DNA from: Billgrantia bachuensis
Lineage (GTDB): Bacteria > Pseudomonadota > Gammaproteobacteria > Pseudomonadales > Halomonadaceae
DNA length: 64,000 bases
Direction of reading: 5' to 3'
Assembly (NCBI RefSeq): GCF_011742165.1
Contig: NZ_JAAQTO010000054.1
Coordinates: 42,215 to 106,214, forward strand
Part shown: positions 49,368 through 58,053 of the stretch, in pieces
Layout: each line of letters starts with the position of its first letter
Position numbering within the stretch: position 1 is the first letter of the stretch
Translations under genes and position numbers: made by a program
Notes under the pieces: generated by a model
Seen by the model: the letters and a program-made list of their open reading frames with translations, nothing else
Told to the model about the DNA's origin: nothing
Database searches by the model: none

Positions 49368-50552
49368 TTGGCACTCTCTCCCCGACGCGTGGCCCTGCTG
49401 GTGGCCACCAATACGGCACTGGCACCTTTCGCCATCGATGCCTACCTGCCCGCCATGTCGGCACTGGCCGACAGCATTGGCGCCAGTATCCACCATACCG
49501 AACTCTCCTTGAGCGCTTTCCTGGCCGGCTTTGCGCTGGGCCAGTTGCTGTTCGGACCGCTTTCCGACCGAGTGGGACGCAAACCGGTGCTGCTGGGCGG
49601 CCTGGTGGCCTTCTTCCTGGCCAGCCTGGTGATCGCCACGGTCGACTCGTTGTCGGAGCTGTTGGCCTGGCGCTTCGTGCAGGCATTGGGTGGAGGTGCC
49701 ACGGTGGTCAACTCGGCGGCCATCGTGCGGGACTGCTTCAGCGGCCGAGAGGCCGCCAAGGTGATGTCGACCATGGCGATCATCATGCTGCTGGCGCCGC
49801 TGGTGGCACCGGTGGTGGGCAGCGGCCTGCTCTATCTTGGCGACTGGTGGCTGATCTTCATTTTCCTGGCCGGCTATGCCGCCTTCCTGATGTGGCTGAT
49901 GGGCACGCGATTGCCGGAGACCCGGGCTCCCGGGGCGCCCAGCGCCTCGCCACGTCAAATGCTGGGCAACTACCTCAGCGTGCTGTGCCACCGCGAGGCC
50001 ATGGGCTACGTGTGCGCGGCCTCCATGTCTTTCGCCGGATTGTTCGCCTTCATCACTGCCTCGCCTTTCCTCTATCTGGAGCACTACGGGCTGAGTCCGG
50101 GGTTCTATCCGCTGGTATTCGGGGTCAACGTAGTGACCATGGCGGCCTCCAATCGACTCAACATCCGCCTGCTGCGCCGGCGCAGTCCGCAGCAGAACCT
50201 GCGTCTGGGGTTGGCCATTCAACTGGTAGCGGCGACTGGTCTCGCCCTGCTGGTCGCCACTGGCCTGGAGTCTCTGTGGGTGGTGGTGCCGCTGATCATG
50301 CTGTTTGCCGGCACCATTGGCCTGATCGCACCCAATGCCATCTCCTCGCTGCTGGACCACTTTCATCACATGAGCGCCACGGCGGCTGCCTTGCAGGGCA
50401 GCATCCAGTTCTCCTGTGGGGCGCTGGCCGGGGTGCTGGTGGGCGCCTTCCAAATCGACAGCGCCTGGCCCATGGTGGCCACCATGCTGGGGGCATCGCT
50501 GGTCGGCAACCTGGGGTTGCGCCTGCTGTCGGACCGGGCCGAGCATGCCTGA
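49368..50552 (+). CDS. Bcr/CflA family multidrug efflux MFS transporter
   Basis: A 394-residue MFS protein with 12 predicted helices. APFAIDAYLPAMSALADSIGAS and GQLLFGPLSDRVGRKPVLL (motif A) are typical of Bcr/CflA proton antiporters, as is RFVQALGGGATVVNSAAIVRDCF. TTG at 49368 is chosen because GGAG lies five bases upstream and it puts the first helix at the expected place; the frame is open back to 49239. It overlaps the TSUP gene by eight bases. The drug range cannot be told. Confidence 0.88.
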   Translation: MALSPRRVALLVATNTALAPFAIDAYLPAMSALADSIGASIHHTELSLSAFLAGFALGQLLFGPLSDRVGRKPVLLGGLVAFFLASLVIATVDSLSELLAWRFVQALGGGATVVNSAAIVRDCFSGREAAKVMSTMAIIMLLAPLVAPVVGSGLLYLGDWWLIFIFLAGYAAFLMWLMGTRLPETRAPGAPSASPRQMLGNYLSVLCHREAMGYVCAASMSFAGLFAFITASPFLYLEHYGLSPGFYPLVFGVNVVTMAASNRLNIRLLRRRSPQQNLRLGLAIQLVAATGLALLVATGLESLWVVVPLIMLFAGTIGLIAPNAISSLLDHFHHMSATAAALQGSIQFSCGALAGVLVGAFQIDSAWPMVATMLGASLVGNLGLRLLSDRAEHA

Positions 50553-51279
50553 AGCTTGGCTGGCGTGGGTCGACATGCCGCTCAGTGCCTGGCTGGGATG
50601 TGCTTTGGTGCTTGCGCTGGGCGCTTTCGTGCAGCGCGCCACCGGGTTCGGCCTGGCGGTGGTGGGGGCGCCCTTGCTGCTGCTGATCGAGCCTCGACTG
50701 GTGCCGGTGATCCTGGTGCTGTTCGGCTTTACCGTATCGTTGATGATGATGCGGCATTATCGCCATGAGGTACGCATCGCCGAGCTCGGCATGGCGCTGG
50801 CCGGGCGACTGCCCGGCAACGGCCTGGGACTGTGGCTGCTGCTTGCGGCACCCTTGGCGATGCTGGAGAAGCTGATCGCCGTAAGCGTGCTGTTCGCCGT
50901 GGCGGTCACGCTGTTCCGCCTGCGCCTGCCGGTCAACCGCGTCACTCTGTTCGGCGCCGGTGTGCTGTCGGGCATCTTCGGGACCGTGGCCGCCATTGGT
51001 GGTCCGCCCATGGTCCTGCTGATGCACGGCCTGTCACCGGAGCGCCTGCGCGGCAATTTGGCGGCATTCTTCCTGGTCACCTCGAGCCTGACCCTTGCCA
51101 CCTTGGCGCTGGCCGGGCAGGTGCGCCTGTGGCACCTGGGACTGGCGTTGACCCTGCTGCCCGCCGTACTGCTCGGCAGCGCCCTTGCCGGTCGCGTGGC
51201 GCATCGGCTCGACCGCCGGCGGCTGCAGGGCGCGTCACTGGCGCTGTGTACGTTGGCGGCACTGGGACTGTTGATCTGA
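50545..51279 (+). CDS. TSUP (TauE/SafE) family membrane transporter
   Basis: A 244-residue membrane protein with about eight helices and the duplicated TauE/SafE pattern: GAFVQRATGFGLAVVGAPLLLL in the first half and GVLSGIFGTVAAIGGPPMVLLM in the second. The family exports sulfite, sulfonates or similar small organic anions; the substrate here is unknown. Its ATG lies inside the end of the Bcr/CflA gene, so the two are translated together. The pst Pho box follows 24 bases after its stop codon. Confidence 0.85.
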   Translation: MPEAWLAWVDMPLSAWLGCALVLALGAFVQRATGFGLAVVGAPLLLLIEPRLVPVILVLFGFTVSLMMMRHYRHEVRIAELGMALAGRLPGNGLGLWLLLAAPLAMLEKLIAVSVLFAVAVTLFRLRLPVNRVTLFGAGVLSGIFGTVAAIGGPPMVLLMHGLSPERLRGNLAAFFLVTSSLTLATLALAGQVRLWHLGLALTLLPAVLLGSALAGRVAHRLDRRRLQGASLALCTLAALGLLI

Positions 51280-51302
51280 CGCAGCGATAAAGAACGGTCA
51301 CA

Positions 51303-51320
51303 TTGTCATGAAGTTGTCAT
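51303..51320 (+). promoter_or_regulatory. Pho box upstream of pstS
   Basis: TTGTCAT-GAAG-TTGTCAT (51303-51320) is two 7-base repeats with an 11-base period. It closely matches the PhoB consensus CTGTCAT-N4-CTGTCAC. A -10-like CTTATGCC begins about 13 bases after it, as expected where PhoB replaces the -35 element. The pst operon should therefore be induced by phosphate starvation. Confidence 0.88.
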
Positions 51321-51384
51321 CGAGTCGCGGCATCTTATGCCATGCAAAGGCTAGATACCTTTCTCATCGACAGGAGTGACTCGC

Positions 51385-52413
51385 ATGAACCGCACCATGA
51401 AGAGCCGTGCCTTCAAGACAACCATCGTCGCCGCTGCCGTGATGGGCGTGGTAGGCGTCGCACAGGCTCGCGATCAGATCCGCATCGTCGGCTCCAGCAC
51501 CGTCTACCCGTTTGCCAGCTACGTGACTGAAGAGTTCGGTGCCGTCACCGACTACCCGACGCCTGTCATCGAGTCGACCGGTTCCGGCGGCGGTATTCGT
51601 CTGTTCTGCAATGGAGTGGGCGAGGGAACTCCGGACATTTCCAACGCCTCGCGCCGCATCAAGACTTCCGAAGTGGAGCGCTGTGAAGAGAATGGCGTGA
51701 CCGACGTCACCGAGGTGAAGATCGGCTCCGACGGCATCGTCTTCGCTCAGTCCAGCAGCAACGATGCGCTCGATCTTTCCCTCGAGCAGCTGTTCCTCGC
51801 CGTGGCAGCCAAGGTGCCGGTGGATGGTGAGCTGGTCGACAATCCCTACGAGAAGTGGAGCGACATCGATTCCTCCCTGCCGGATCGCGAGATCTCCATC
51901 TACGGTCCGCCCAGCACCTCTGGCACTCGCGACGCCTTCGAGGAACTGGTCATGGAAGCTGCCTCCGAGGAGTTCGAGGAATACGGTGAAGAGGCCTATA
52001 CCGAGATTCGCGCTGACGGTGCCTACATCGATGCCGGCGAGAACGACAACCTGATCGTCCAGCGTCTCTCCGAGGACACCAAGGCTTTCGGCATCTTCGG
52101 CTACTCCTTCCTGGTCGAAAACCCGGACGCCTTGATCGCCGCCAGTATCGATGGCGTCGAAGCGGAGCCCGAGGCGATCAGCGCAGGCGACTATCCGATC
52201 GCCCGCTCGCTGTACTTCTACGTCAAGAACCAGCATGCCGAGGAAGTGCCGCCGCTGTACGACTATGTCGAGATGTTCGTTTCCGAAGAGATGATCGGCG
52301 AGGGTGGCTATCTGACAGACATCGGCCTGATTCCGCTGCCCGAGGAAGAGCGCGAAGCCACTCGGCAGAAGGTGGAGGAGCGTACCGGCCTGCAGGTTTC
52401 CGACCTGAATTAA
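51385..52413 (+). CDS. pstS: Phosphate ABC transporter substrate-binding protein PstS
   Basis: A 342-residue periplasmic phosphate-binding protein. The signal peptide ends in VVGVAQA before RDQIRIVG. Phosphate-contacting segments are VGSSTVYPFASYV, ESTGSGGGIRLFCNG, DISNASRRIK and YGPPSTSGTRDAFEEL. It is very acidic, as expected for an exported protein of a halophile. CAGGAG (51371-51376) precedes the ATG at 51385. First gene of pstSCAB behind the Pho box. Confidence 0.95.
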   Translation: MNRTMKSRAFKTTIVAAAVMGVVGVAQARDQIRIVGSSTVYPFASYVTEEFGAVTDYPTPVIESTGSGGGIRLFCNGVGEGTPDISNASRRIKTSEVERCEENGVTDVTEVKIGSDGIVFAQSSSNDALDLSLEQLFLAVAAKVPVDGELVDNPYEKWSDIDSSLPDREISIYGPPSTSGTRDAFEELVMEAASEEFEEYGEEAYTEIRADGAYIDAGENDNLIVQRLSEDTKAFGIFGYSFLVENPDALIAASIDGVEAEPEAISAGDYPIARSLYFYVKNQHAEEVPPLYDYVEMFVSEEMIGEGGYLTDIGLIPLPEEEREATRQKVEERTGLQVSDLN

Positions 52414-52441
52414 AGGACGGAAGCGGGCAGGGAGGCCTGGT

Positions 52442-52468
52442 CGGCCGGCAGCTTATGGCTGTCGGCCG
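52442..52468 (+). promoter_or_regulatory. Intercistronic hairpin between pstS and pstC
   Basis: CGGCCGGCAGC (52442-52452), loop TTATG, GCTGTCGGCCG (52458-52468) give an 11-base-pair stem with one wobble pair and no T-tract. Such hairpins commonly protect the 3' end of the abundant binding-protein message and reduce read-through to the permease genes. A second weaker stem (GCAGCCGACCTGCCG region) follows. Confidence 0.55.
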
Positions 52469-52519
52469 TCGCACGTTCCGGCAGCCGACCTGCCGTCGTC
52501 AGTTACCCGAGAGAGAGAC

Positions 52520-53776
52520 ATGCAGACCAACCATCTTCTGACCCTCTTCATTGGCGGCCTGCTGTTGCTTGGCTTGATCGCCTTCGTGCTGGGCCGGACC
52601 AAGGCCACACGGGTTCGGGCCTCGGGTCAGGCCATGTATGCCCAGCCCGACCAGTACGCCTGGTTCACGGTGGTCGCTACCGCCGGTCCGGCCCTGCTGG
52701 TCAGCGCCGTCGGTGCCTTCGTCATGCTGCTGCTGGGGGCCGAGATTCCCACCTTGCTGTTGCTGGCCGGTAGCCTGGCGGTGGCCGCCGTTGGCGCCAT
52801 TGTAGGCATGGCCTGCATCAGACCCGATTTCCATGCCCGCCAGGCAATCGAGAAAGTGATCCGCTGGCTGCTGGTGGGGGCCGCGCTGATTTCGATTTTC
52901 ACTACTTTCGGCATTCTGTTCTCCATCGTCTTCGAGGCGCTGCGATTCTTCCAGATGCACAGCTTCTGGGAATTCATCACCGGCACGGTGTGGAACCCAG
53001 GGGCAAGTTTCCTGGCCGCGGCCGGCCGCGCGGACGATGCCGCCGGTGCCGCTCAATTCGGCTCGGTACCGCTATTTGCCGGTACCTTCATGATCACCGC
53101 CATCGCCATGCTGGTGGCCATTCCTGTCGGCCTGCTGTCGGCGATCTACATGTCGGAATTCGCCCCGCAGCGGGTCCGTACTCTGGCCAAGCCGACGCTC
53201 GAGGTGCTGGCGGGCATTCCCACCGTGGTCTATGGCTTCTTTGCCGCCATCACCGTGGCCCCCATCATCGTCAATGTGGCGGGCTTCCTCGGTCTGGACG
53301 CCTCCTACAACAACGCCGTGGCGCCGGGTGTGGTGATGGGCATCATGATCATCCCCTTCATCTCGTCACTGTCCGACGACGTGATCAATTCGGTGCCTGA
53401 CAGCATGCGTCAGGGTTCGCTGGCGCTGGGCATGACCAAGGGTGAAACGATTCGCGACGTGGTCATACCTGCGGCGCTGCCCGGGATCATCTCCGCTTCG
53501 CTGCTGGCGGTGTCGCGAGCGCTGGGCGAGACCATGATCGTGGTGATGGCGGCGGGCATGCGGCCCAATCTCACGGCCAACCCGCTCGAGGACATGACCA
53601 CCGTGACGGTACGCATCGTGGCGGCCCTGACCGGTGACCTGGAGTTCGAGAGTGCCGAGACGCTTTCCGCGTTCGCCCTGGGCCTGGTGCTGTTCGCCGT
53701 GACATTGAGCTTGAATCTGGTGTCGGTGCTGATGATTCGCCGCTTCCGTGCCAAGTATCGCGTCAACAACCTGTAA
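52520..53776 (+). CDS. pstC: Phosphate ABC transporter permease PstC
   Basis: A 418-residue inner membrane permease, longer than E. coli PstC (319). The extra N-terminal part holds about three helices (LLTLFIGGLLLLGLIAFVLG, then WFTVVATAGPALLVSAVGAFVMLLL and the next). The permease core has GLLSAIYMSEFAPQRVRTLAKPTLEVLAGIPTVVYG and GMTKGETIRDVVIPAALPGI (the EAA loop). GAGAGAGA lies upstream of the ATG. It is followed 19 bases later by pstA. Confidence 0.93.
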   Translation: MQTNHLLTLFIGGLLLLGLIAFVLGRTKATRVRASGQAMYAQPDQYAWFTVVATAGPALLVSAVGAFVMLLLGAEIPTLLLLAGSLAVAAVGAIVGMACIRPDFHARQAIEKVIRWLLVGAALISIFTTFGILFSIVFEALRFFQMHSFWEFITGTVWNPGASFLAAAGRADDAAGAAQFGSVPLFAGTFMITAIAMLVAIPVGLLSAIYMSEFAPQRVRTLAKPTLEVLAGIPTVVYGFFAAITVAPIIVNVAGFLGLDASYNNAVAPGVVMGIMIIPFISSLSDDVINSVPDSMRQGSLALGMTKGETIRDVVIPAALPGIISASLLAVSRALGETMIVVMAAGMRPNLTANPLEDMTTVTVRIVAALTGDLEFESAETLSAFALGLVLFAVTLSLNLVSVLMIRRFRAKYRVNNL

Positions 53777-53795
53777 ACGCCGAGGAAACGACCCG

Positions 53796-54962
53796 ATGAG
53801 CCAATCCTTCGACGTCATCAGCGCCCAGCTGAAGAAGCGTCACCGCCGGTCGGCGCGGCTGAAGTGGATCTCCATGAGTGCGCTGGGGCTGGCAGGCCTG
53901 TTCCTGGTGCTGTTTTTCGCCGACATGCTGAGCAAGGGGCTGCCGGCCTTTCAGCAGGCCTACGTCCAGGTCGAGCTGGAGTACAACGAGGATGCGACCC
54001 GAATGGGCCGTGCCGCCATGGATCCCGAAGTGGCCAGGCTGGTCAGCCGTACCTTCGAGCGCCTCATTCCGGGCATGATTCGCAACGACCCCGACCTGCT
54101 GGGCACCAGCGAGACCCGCTGGGTGCTGGCCAACAGCCAGGTCGACCAGTACCTCAAGGGACATGCCAACAAGCTTCGCGACAACGAGCGCGAGGCAGTC
54201 GACGAGCTGGTCGAAGCCGGCCGAATGGAGCTGCGCTTCAATACCACCTTTTTCTCTCGTGGCGACTCCAAGATGGCCGAGAGCGCTGGCATCCTGTCCG
54301 CCGCGGTGGGTACGGTGCTGACCCTGCTGGTGACGCTCGCCATCTCCTTCCCCATCGGGGTGATGACGGCGGTCTATCTCGAGGAGTTTGCTCCCGACAA
54401 TCGCCTGACCCAGCTCATCGAGATCAACATCAACAACCTGGCGGCGATTCCCTCGATCCTGTTCGGCCTGCTGGGCCTGGCGATCTTCATCAACTTCTTC
54501 GGCGTGCCCCGTTCGTCGCCGCTGGTGGGCGGCATGACGCTGGCGCTGATGACGTTGCCGGTGATCATCATCGCCACCCGCACGGCGCTGCGCAGCGTTC
54601 CCGACTCCATCCGCCATGCCGCCTTCGGCGTCGGCTGTTCGCGCTGGCAGGTCGTGCGCGACCATGTGCTGCCGCTGGCCATGCCCGGCATCATGACTGG
54701 TTCCATCATCGGACTGGCGCAGGCCATGGGCGAGACGGCGCCATTGATCATCGTCGGCATGGTAGCCTTCATTCCCGACGTATCGGCTTCGTTCACCCAG
54801 GCGGCCACCGTGCTGCCGGCGCAGATCTTTACCTGGGCCGGGGAGCCGGAGCGCGCCTTCGTCGAAAAGACCGCGGGCGGCATCCTGGTACTGTTGTCCA
54901 TCCTCATTTTCCTCAACGCCAGTGCCGTCATCCTGCGCAAGAAATTCGAGCGTCGCTGGTAG
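53796..54962 (+). CDS. pstA: Phosphate ABC transporter permease PstA
   Basis: A 388-residue inner membrane permease, partner of PstC. A large periplasmic loop (about residues 55-155) lies between the first helix and the core, as in the long PstA form. The core includes VMTAVYLEEFAPDNRLTQLIEININNLAAIPSILFGLLGL and the EAA loop GVGCSRWQVVRDHVLPLAMPGI. GAGGAA precedes the ATG at 53796. Gap to pstB is 21 bases. Confidence 0.93.
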   Translation: MSQSFDVISAQLKKRHRRSARLKWISMSALGLAGLFLVLFFADMLSKGLPAFQQAYVQVELEYNEDATRMGRAAMDPEVARLVSRTFERLIPGMIRNDPDLLGTSETRWVLANSQVDQYLKGHANKLRDNEREAVDELVEAGRMELRFNTTFFSRGDSKMAESAGILSAAVGTVLTLLVTLAISFPIGVMTAVYLEEFAPDNRLTQLIEININNLAAIPSILFGLLGLAIFINFFGVPRSSPLVGGMTLALMTLPVIIIATRTALRSVPDSIRHAAFGVGCSRWQVVRDHVLPLAMPGIMTGSIIGLAQAMGETAPLIIVGMVAFIPDVSASFTQAATVLPAQIFTWAGEPERAFVEKTAGGILVLLSILIFLNASAVILRKKFERRW

Positions 54963-54983
54963 GCCAACCGAGGTCACGAATCG

Positions 54984-55829
54984 ATGAATATTCAAGTTTC
55001 CGAGCGGAGTATCTCCCCCATGTCTCGATCCCAGACCGGCCAGCCGGTGACTCGCAACCCGGATGCCAACCACGAGTTGAGCATCCGCGTGCGCGACCTC
55101 AGCCTTTGGTATGGCGAATCCCAGGCATTGAAGAGCCTCAACATCGACCTGTACCAGAAGAACGTCACCGCGCTGATCGGCCCGTCGGGCTGCGGCAAAT
55201 CGACCTTTCTGCGTTGCCTCAATCGCATGAACGACCTGATCCCCGGCGTGCGCATCGAGGGGCTGGTGGAAATGGACGGTCGTGACGTCAACGCCCCGAA
55301 GATGGATGAAGTGGCGCTCAGGCGTCGCGTGGGCATGGTATTCCAAAAGCCCAACCCGTTTCCCAAGTCGATCTACGAGAACATCGCCTACGCCCCGCGC
55401 ATGCACGATCTGGTCGGGCGCAAGGCCGAGCAGGACGAACTGGTAGAGCGGGCACTGCGCGATGCCGGCCTGTGGGAAGAGGTCAAGGACAAGCTGCATC
55501 AGCCGGGGACGTCGCTCTCCGGAGGGCAGCAGCAGCGCCTGTGTATCGCGCGTGCCATTGCCGTGCAGCCCGATGTGATCCTGATGGACGAGCCGACCTC
55601 GGCGCTGGACCCCATTTCCACCGCGACCATCGAAGACCTGATGGACAAGCTGAAGAAGCAGTACACCATCGTCACGGTGACGCACAACATGCAGCAGGCG
55701 GCGCGGGTGGCGGACTACACCGCCTTCTTCCACCTGGGTGAAATCATCGAGTACAACGATACCAAGACGATGTTCTCCAATCCGGCTACCAAGAAGGCCG
55801 AGGACTACATCACCGGGCGCTACGGCTAA
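54984..55829 (+). CDS. pstB: Phosphate ABC transporter ATP-binding protein PstB
   Basis: A 281-residue ATPase. Walker A is LIGPSGCGKSTFLRCLNRMND (the RCLNRMND ending is PstB-specific); the Q-loop is FQKPNPFPKSIYEN, the signature LSGGQQQR, and Walker B ILMDEPTSALDP. The last residues DYITGRYG are the PstB C-terminal hallmark. A second ATG at 55020 could give the usual shorter N-terminus. phoU, the normal next gene, is absent: an ArsR-type regulator begins 58 bases later. Confidence 0.95.
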   Translation: MNIQVSERSISPMSRSQTGQPVTRNPDANHELSIRVRDLSLWYGESQALKSLNIDLYQKNVTALIGPSGCGKSTFLRCLNRMNDLIPGVRIEGLVEMDGRDVNAPKMDEVALRRRVGMVFQKPNPFPKSIYENIAYAPRMHDLVGRKAEQDELVERALRDAGLWEEVKDKLHQPGTSLSGGQQQRLCIARAIAVQPDVILMDEPTSALDPISTATIEDLMDKLKKQYTIVTVTHNMQQAARVADYTAFFHLGEIIEYNDTKTMFSNPATKKAEDYITGRYG

Positions 55830-55887
55830 GCCAGGCCGATCGTACTGCGGTAAGATGGGGGCAAGTACATTCACTGCGAGAGATGGC

Positions 55888-56241
55888 TTGCCCTCCCTGA
55901 CTCCGACCCGCCTGTTCAAGTACCTCGGCGATGAGACTCGCCTACTGGTTACGCTGCTGATCCAGCGTGAAGACGAACTGTGCGTTTGCGAAATGACGCA
56001 CGCCCTCGAAGTGTCCCAGCCCAAGGTGTCGCGGCACCTGGCCCAACTGCGTGAATGCGGCCTGTTGCAGGATCGCCGTGATGGCCAGTGGGTCTACTAT
56101 CGACTGGCCGATGGCCTGGCTCCCTGGGTAATGGCCGCGCTCGAGGCCGCCGAGCGCGGCGAGGCCTCTCGTCTGGATACGCTACAGGCGCGCTTGCAGG
56201 ACATGGGCAATCGCCCCGAACGACGTGCGGCGTTCTGCTGA
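55888..56241 (+). CDS. arsR: ArsR/SmtB family metalloregulator (pst-linked copy)
   Basis: A 117-residue winged-helix repressor. The metalloid-binding ELCVCE motif (Cys32, Cys34) is in the helix before the recognition helix SQPKVSRHLAQL, the arsenite-sensing arrangement of ArsR. Cys117 is the last residue. TTG at 55888 is chosen because GAGAG precedes it and because the protein then aligns without gaps with the second ArsR at 62200, also 117 residues. It lies 58 bases after pstB on the same strand and may be read with the pst operon. Confidence 0.85.
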   Translation: MPSLTPTRLFKYLGDETRLLVTLLIQREDELCVCEMTHALEVSQPKVSRHLAQLRECGLLQDRRDGQWVYYRLADGLAPWVMAALEAAERGEASRLDTLQARLQDMGNRPERRAAFC

Positions 56242-56363
56242 TTCCTCCTTGGCTTCCCGTGTCGCCTCCCTTCGCTGAACTGTCATCTTGACCTGTTACT
56301 AATATTCCCGCAGGGCGGCCAGCGATGGCCGTGCCGGACGATAACCAAATGCGCGGGGAGCGT

Positions 56364-58049
56364 ATGAAACGATTCCAGGACATGACGGTTCGGCTCAGCT
56401 GGTCGCTGGTGCTGATGGCTTTCAGCGTGCTGATTCTCGGCACCGGTGCGCTGGGGCTAGTCTCCAATCACTTGAGCCGTGATGCGTTTGGCACTCTTGA
56501 ACGGCTCAACGTCGAGCAGGCTGGCGCGCTGAACCGCACCTATACCCGCGTGCTGCAGGCGCGGCTCGACATGGATCGTGCCGCCGAACTGATGCGTGCG
56601 CCAGCCTTCGAGCTGCCGGGGCCGGTACTTGAGCGGGCGCAGGAGAAGCTGGACGAAGCCGAGCTCGCCTTCCAGGCGTTTCTCGCCATTCCCATGGCCG
56701 AGCAGCGCGAGGCGAATATCGAGGCGCTTGCGGATCGCTACCAGTCATTGGTGAACAACAATCTGAAGCTACAGATGTTGTTGCTCGAGGAGGGTGACCA
56801 TGCGGGGTATCGCTCCGGTCAGTCTCGCGTCAACGACAGTGCCCAGGCCTTCATCGAGGCGGCCGATACCTTTCTCGCCGCTTCGGCTGCCCAGGGAGAA
56901 GCCTTGACGCTACGTTTCGAGCGTCTGGCCGACTGGATGACCTGGGCCATCCTGGCGGCCCTGCTCGTTGCCGCCGTGATGATGGCGGGCGTCATTTGGG
57001 GCGTCACGCTCAACGTCATTCGACCGCTGCGTCGCATCGTCGCGCACTTCCAGCGTATTGCGAGGGGCGATTTGGCCGCTCCGATCGAGACGCGCGGACG
57101 CAACGAGATCGGCCAGCTTTATGCCGAGCTCGCCACCATGCAGCGCTCTCTTATCGAGACCGTGGGTTTTCTGCGTAGCGGCAGCGACTGTGTCCATTCG
57201 GGCAGCCGCGAGATGACCGGTCACAACCAGGCGCTGGCGGCACAGACCCGCCAGCAGGCGGTGGCGCTCGAGCAGACCGCCGCCAGCCTGGATCAGCTCA
57301 CGGTAGCGGTGGCGAGTAATGCCGACAATGCGCGGCGTGTGGGGGAAACCGCCTATGCCGCCACGCAGCGAGCCCGTGAAGGCGAGGAGGTGATCACCCG
57401 CTTCGTTGCCACCATGGAGGAGATTCACAGCCACTCCGAGGAAATCGTGGCCATCATCGGGCTGATCGAAAGCATCGCCTTCCAGACCAACATCCTGGCC
57501 CTCAATGCTTCCGTGGAAGCGGCGCGTGCCGGCGAGCAGGGCAAGGGCTTTGCCGTGGTGGCCAGCGAAGTCCGCACCCTGGCATCGCGCAGCGCCGATG
57601 CGGCGAGGGACATTCGCCACCGCATCCAGGCCTCCCAGTCGAGCGTGGCCGAGGGCAATTCCCTGTCGGTTCGAGCTGCCGAACATACCCATGGCATCAT
57701 CGAGGCCATCGAACGGGTGGATAGGCTCATGGAACAGGTCGTGCAGGCCTCCGGCGAGCAGCGCCTCGGTATCGAGGAGGTAAACCGCGCCATGAGCCAG
57801 ATGGAGGTGGCAACTCGTGAGAGCAGCCTGCTGGTTGATCAGGCCGCCGACGGTGCCAGGGAGCTCGAAGCCCAATCGTTGCACATGCAGGAGCAAGCCA
57901 AGCGCTTCGCGCTACCCGCAACGCTGGCCACTCAGGCTGAAGCACAACGATCGAGTGCGCCCTGGGTCGGTGTCGAGGAGTGGGGCACGGCTGAAGCGAC
58001 TGACGCCACCAGGCAGCGTCATGACGAACGGGCGCTCGAGCCGGCCTAG
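56364..58049 (+). CDS. Methyl-accepting chemotaxis protein
   Basis: A 561-residue chemoreceptor. TM1 (LSWSLVLMAFSVLILGTGALGLV), a periplasmic four-helix-bundle sensor domain of about 160 residues (Tar/Tsr-like), and TM2 (WAILAALLVAAVMMAGVIWG) come first. A HAMP domain and the signalling hairpin IAFQTNILALNASVEAARAGEQGKGFAVVASEVRTLA follow. There is no C-terminal CheR-binding pentapeptide. ATG at 56364 has a GGGG just upstream; in-frame starts at 56349 and 56325 are possible. Ligand unknown; the setting between arsenic and phosphate genes is suggestive only. Confidence 0.92.
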   Translation: MKRFQDMTVRLSWSLVLMAFSVLILGTGALGLVSNHLSRDAFGTLERLNVEQAGALNRTYTRVLQARLDMDRAAELMRAPAFELPGPVLERAQEKLDEAELAFQAFLAIPMAEQREANIEALADRYQSLVNNNLKLQMLLLEEGDHAGYRSGQSRVNDSAQAFIEAADTFLAASAAQGEALTLRFERLADWMTWAILAALLVAAVMMAGVIWGVTLNVIRPLRRIVAHFQRIARGDLAAPIETRGRNEIGQLYAELATMQRSLIETVGFLRSGSDCVHSGSREMTGHNQALAAQTRQQAVALEQTAASLDQLTVAVASNADNARRVGETAYAATQRAREGEEVITRFVATMEEIHSHSEEIVAIIGLIESIAFQTNILALNASVEAARAGEQGKGFAVVASEVRTLASRSADAARDIRHRIQASQSSVAEGNSLSVRAAEHTHGIIEAIERVDRLMEQVVQASGEQRLGIEEVNRAMSQMEVATRESSLLVDQAADGARELEAQSLHMQEQAKRFALPATLATQAEAQRSSAPWVGVEEWGTAEATDATRQRHDERALEPA

Positions 58050-58053
58050 CGGT

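Noticed and set aside
53763..56024. 753-codon minus-strand ORF across pstA and pstB
   Set aside because: pstA and pstB on the plus strand are certain; the reverse frame is an accidental open frame of His/Gln/Asp-rich composition.
56325..56363. Flagellar sigma-28 promoter for the chemoreceptor (GACGATAA)
   Set aside because: No TAAA -35 element at the required 15-base spacing.
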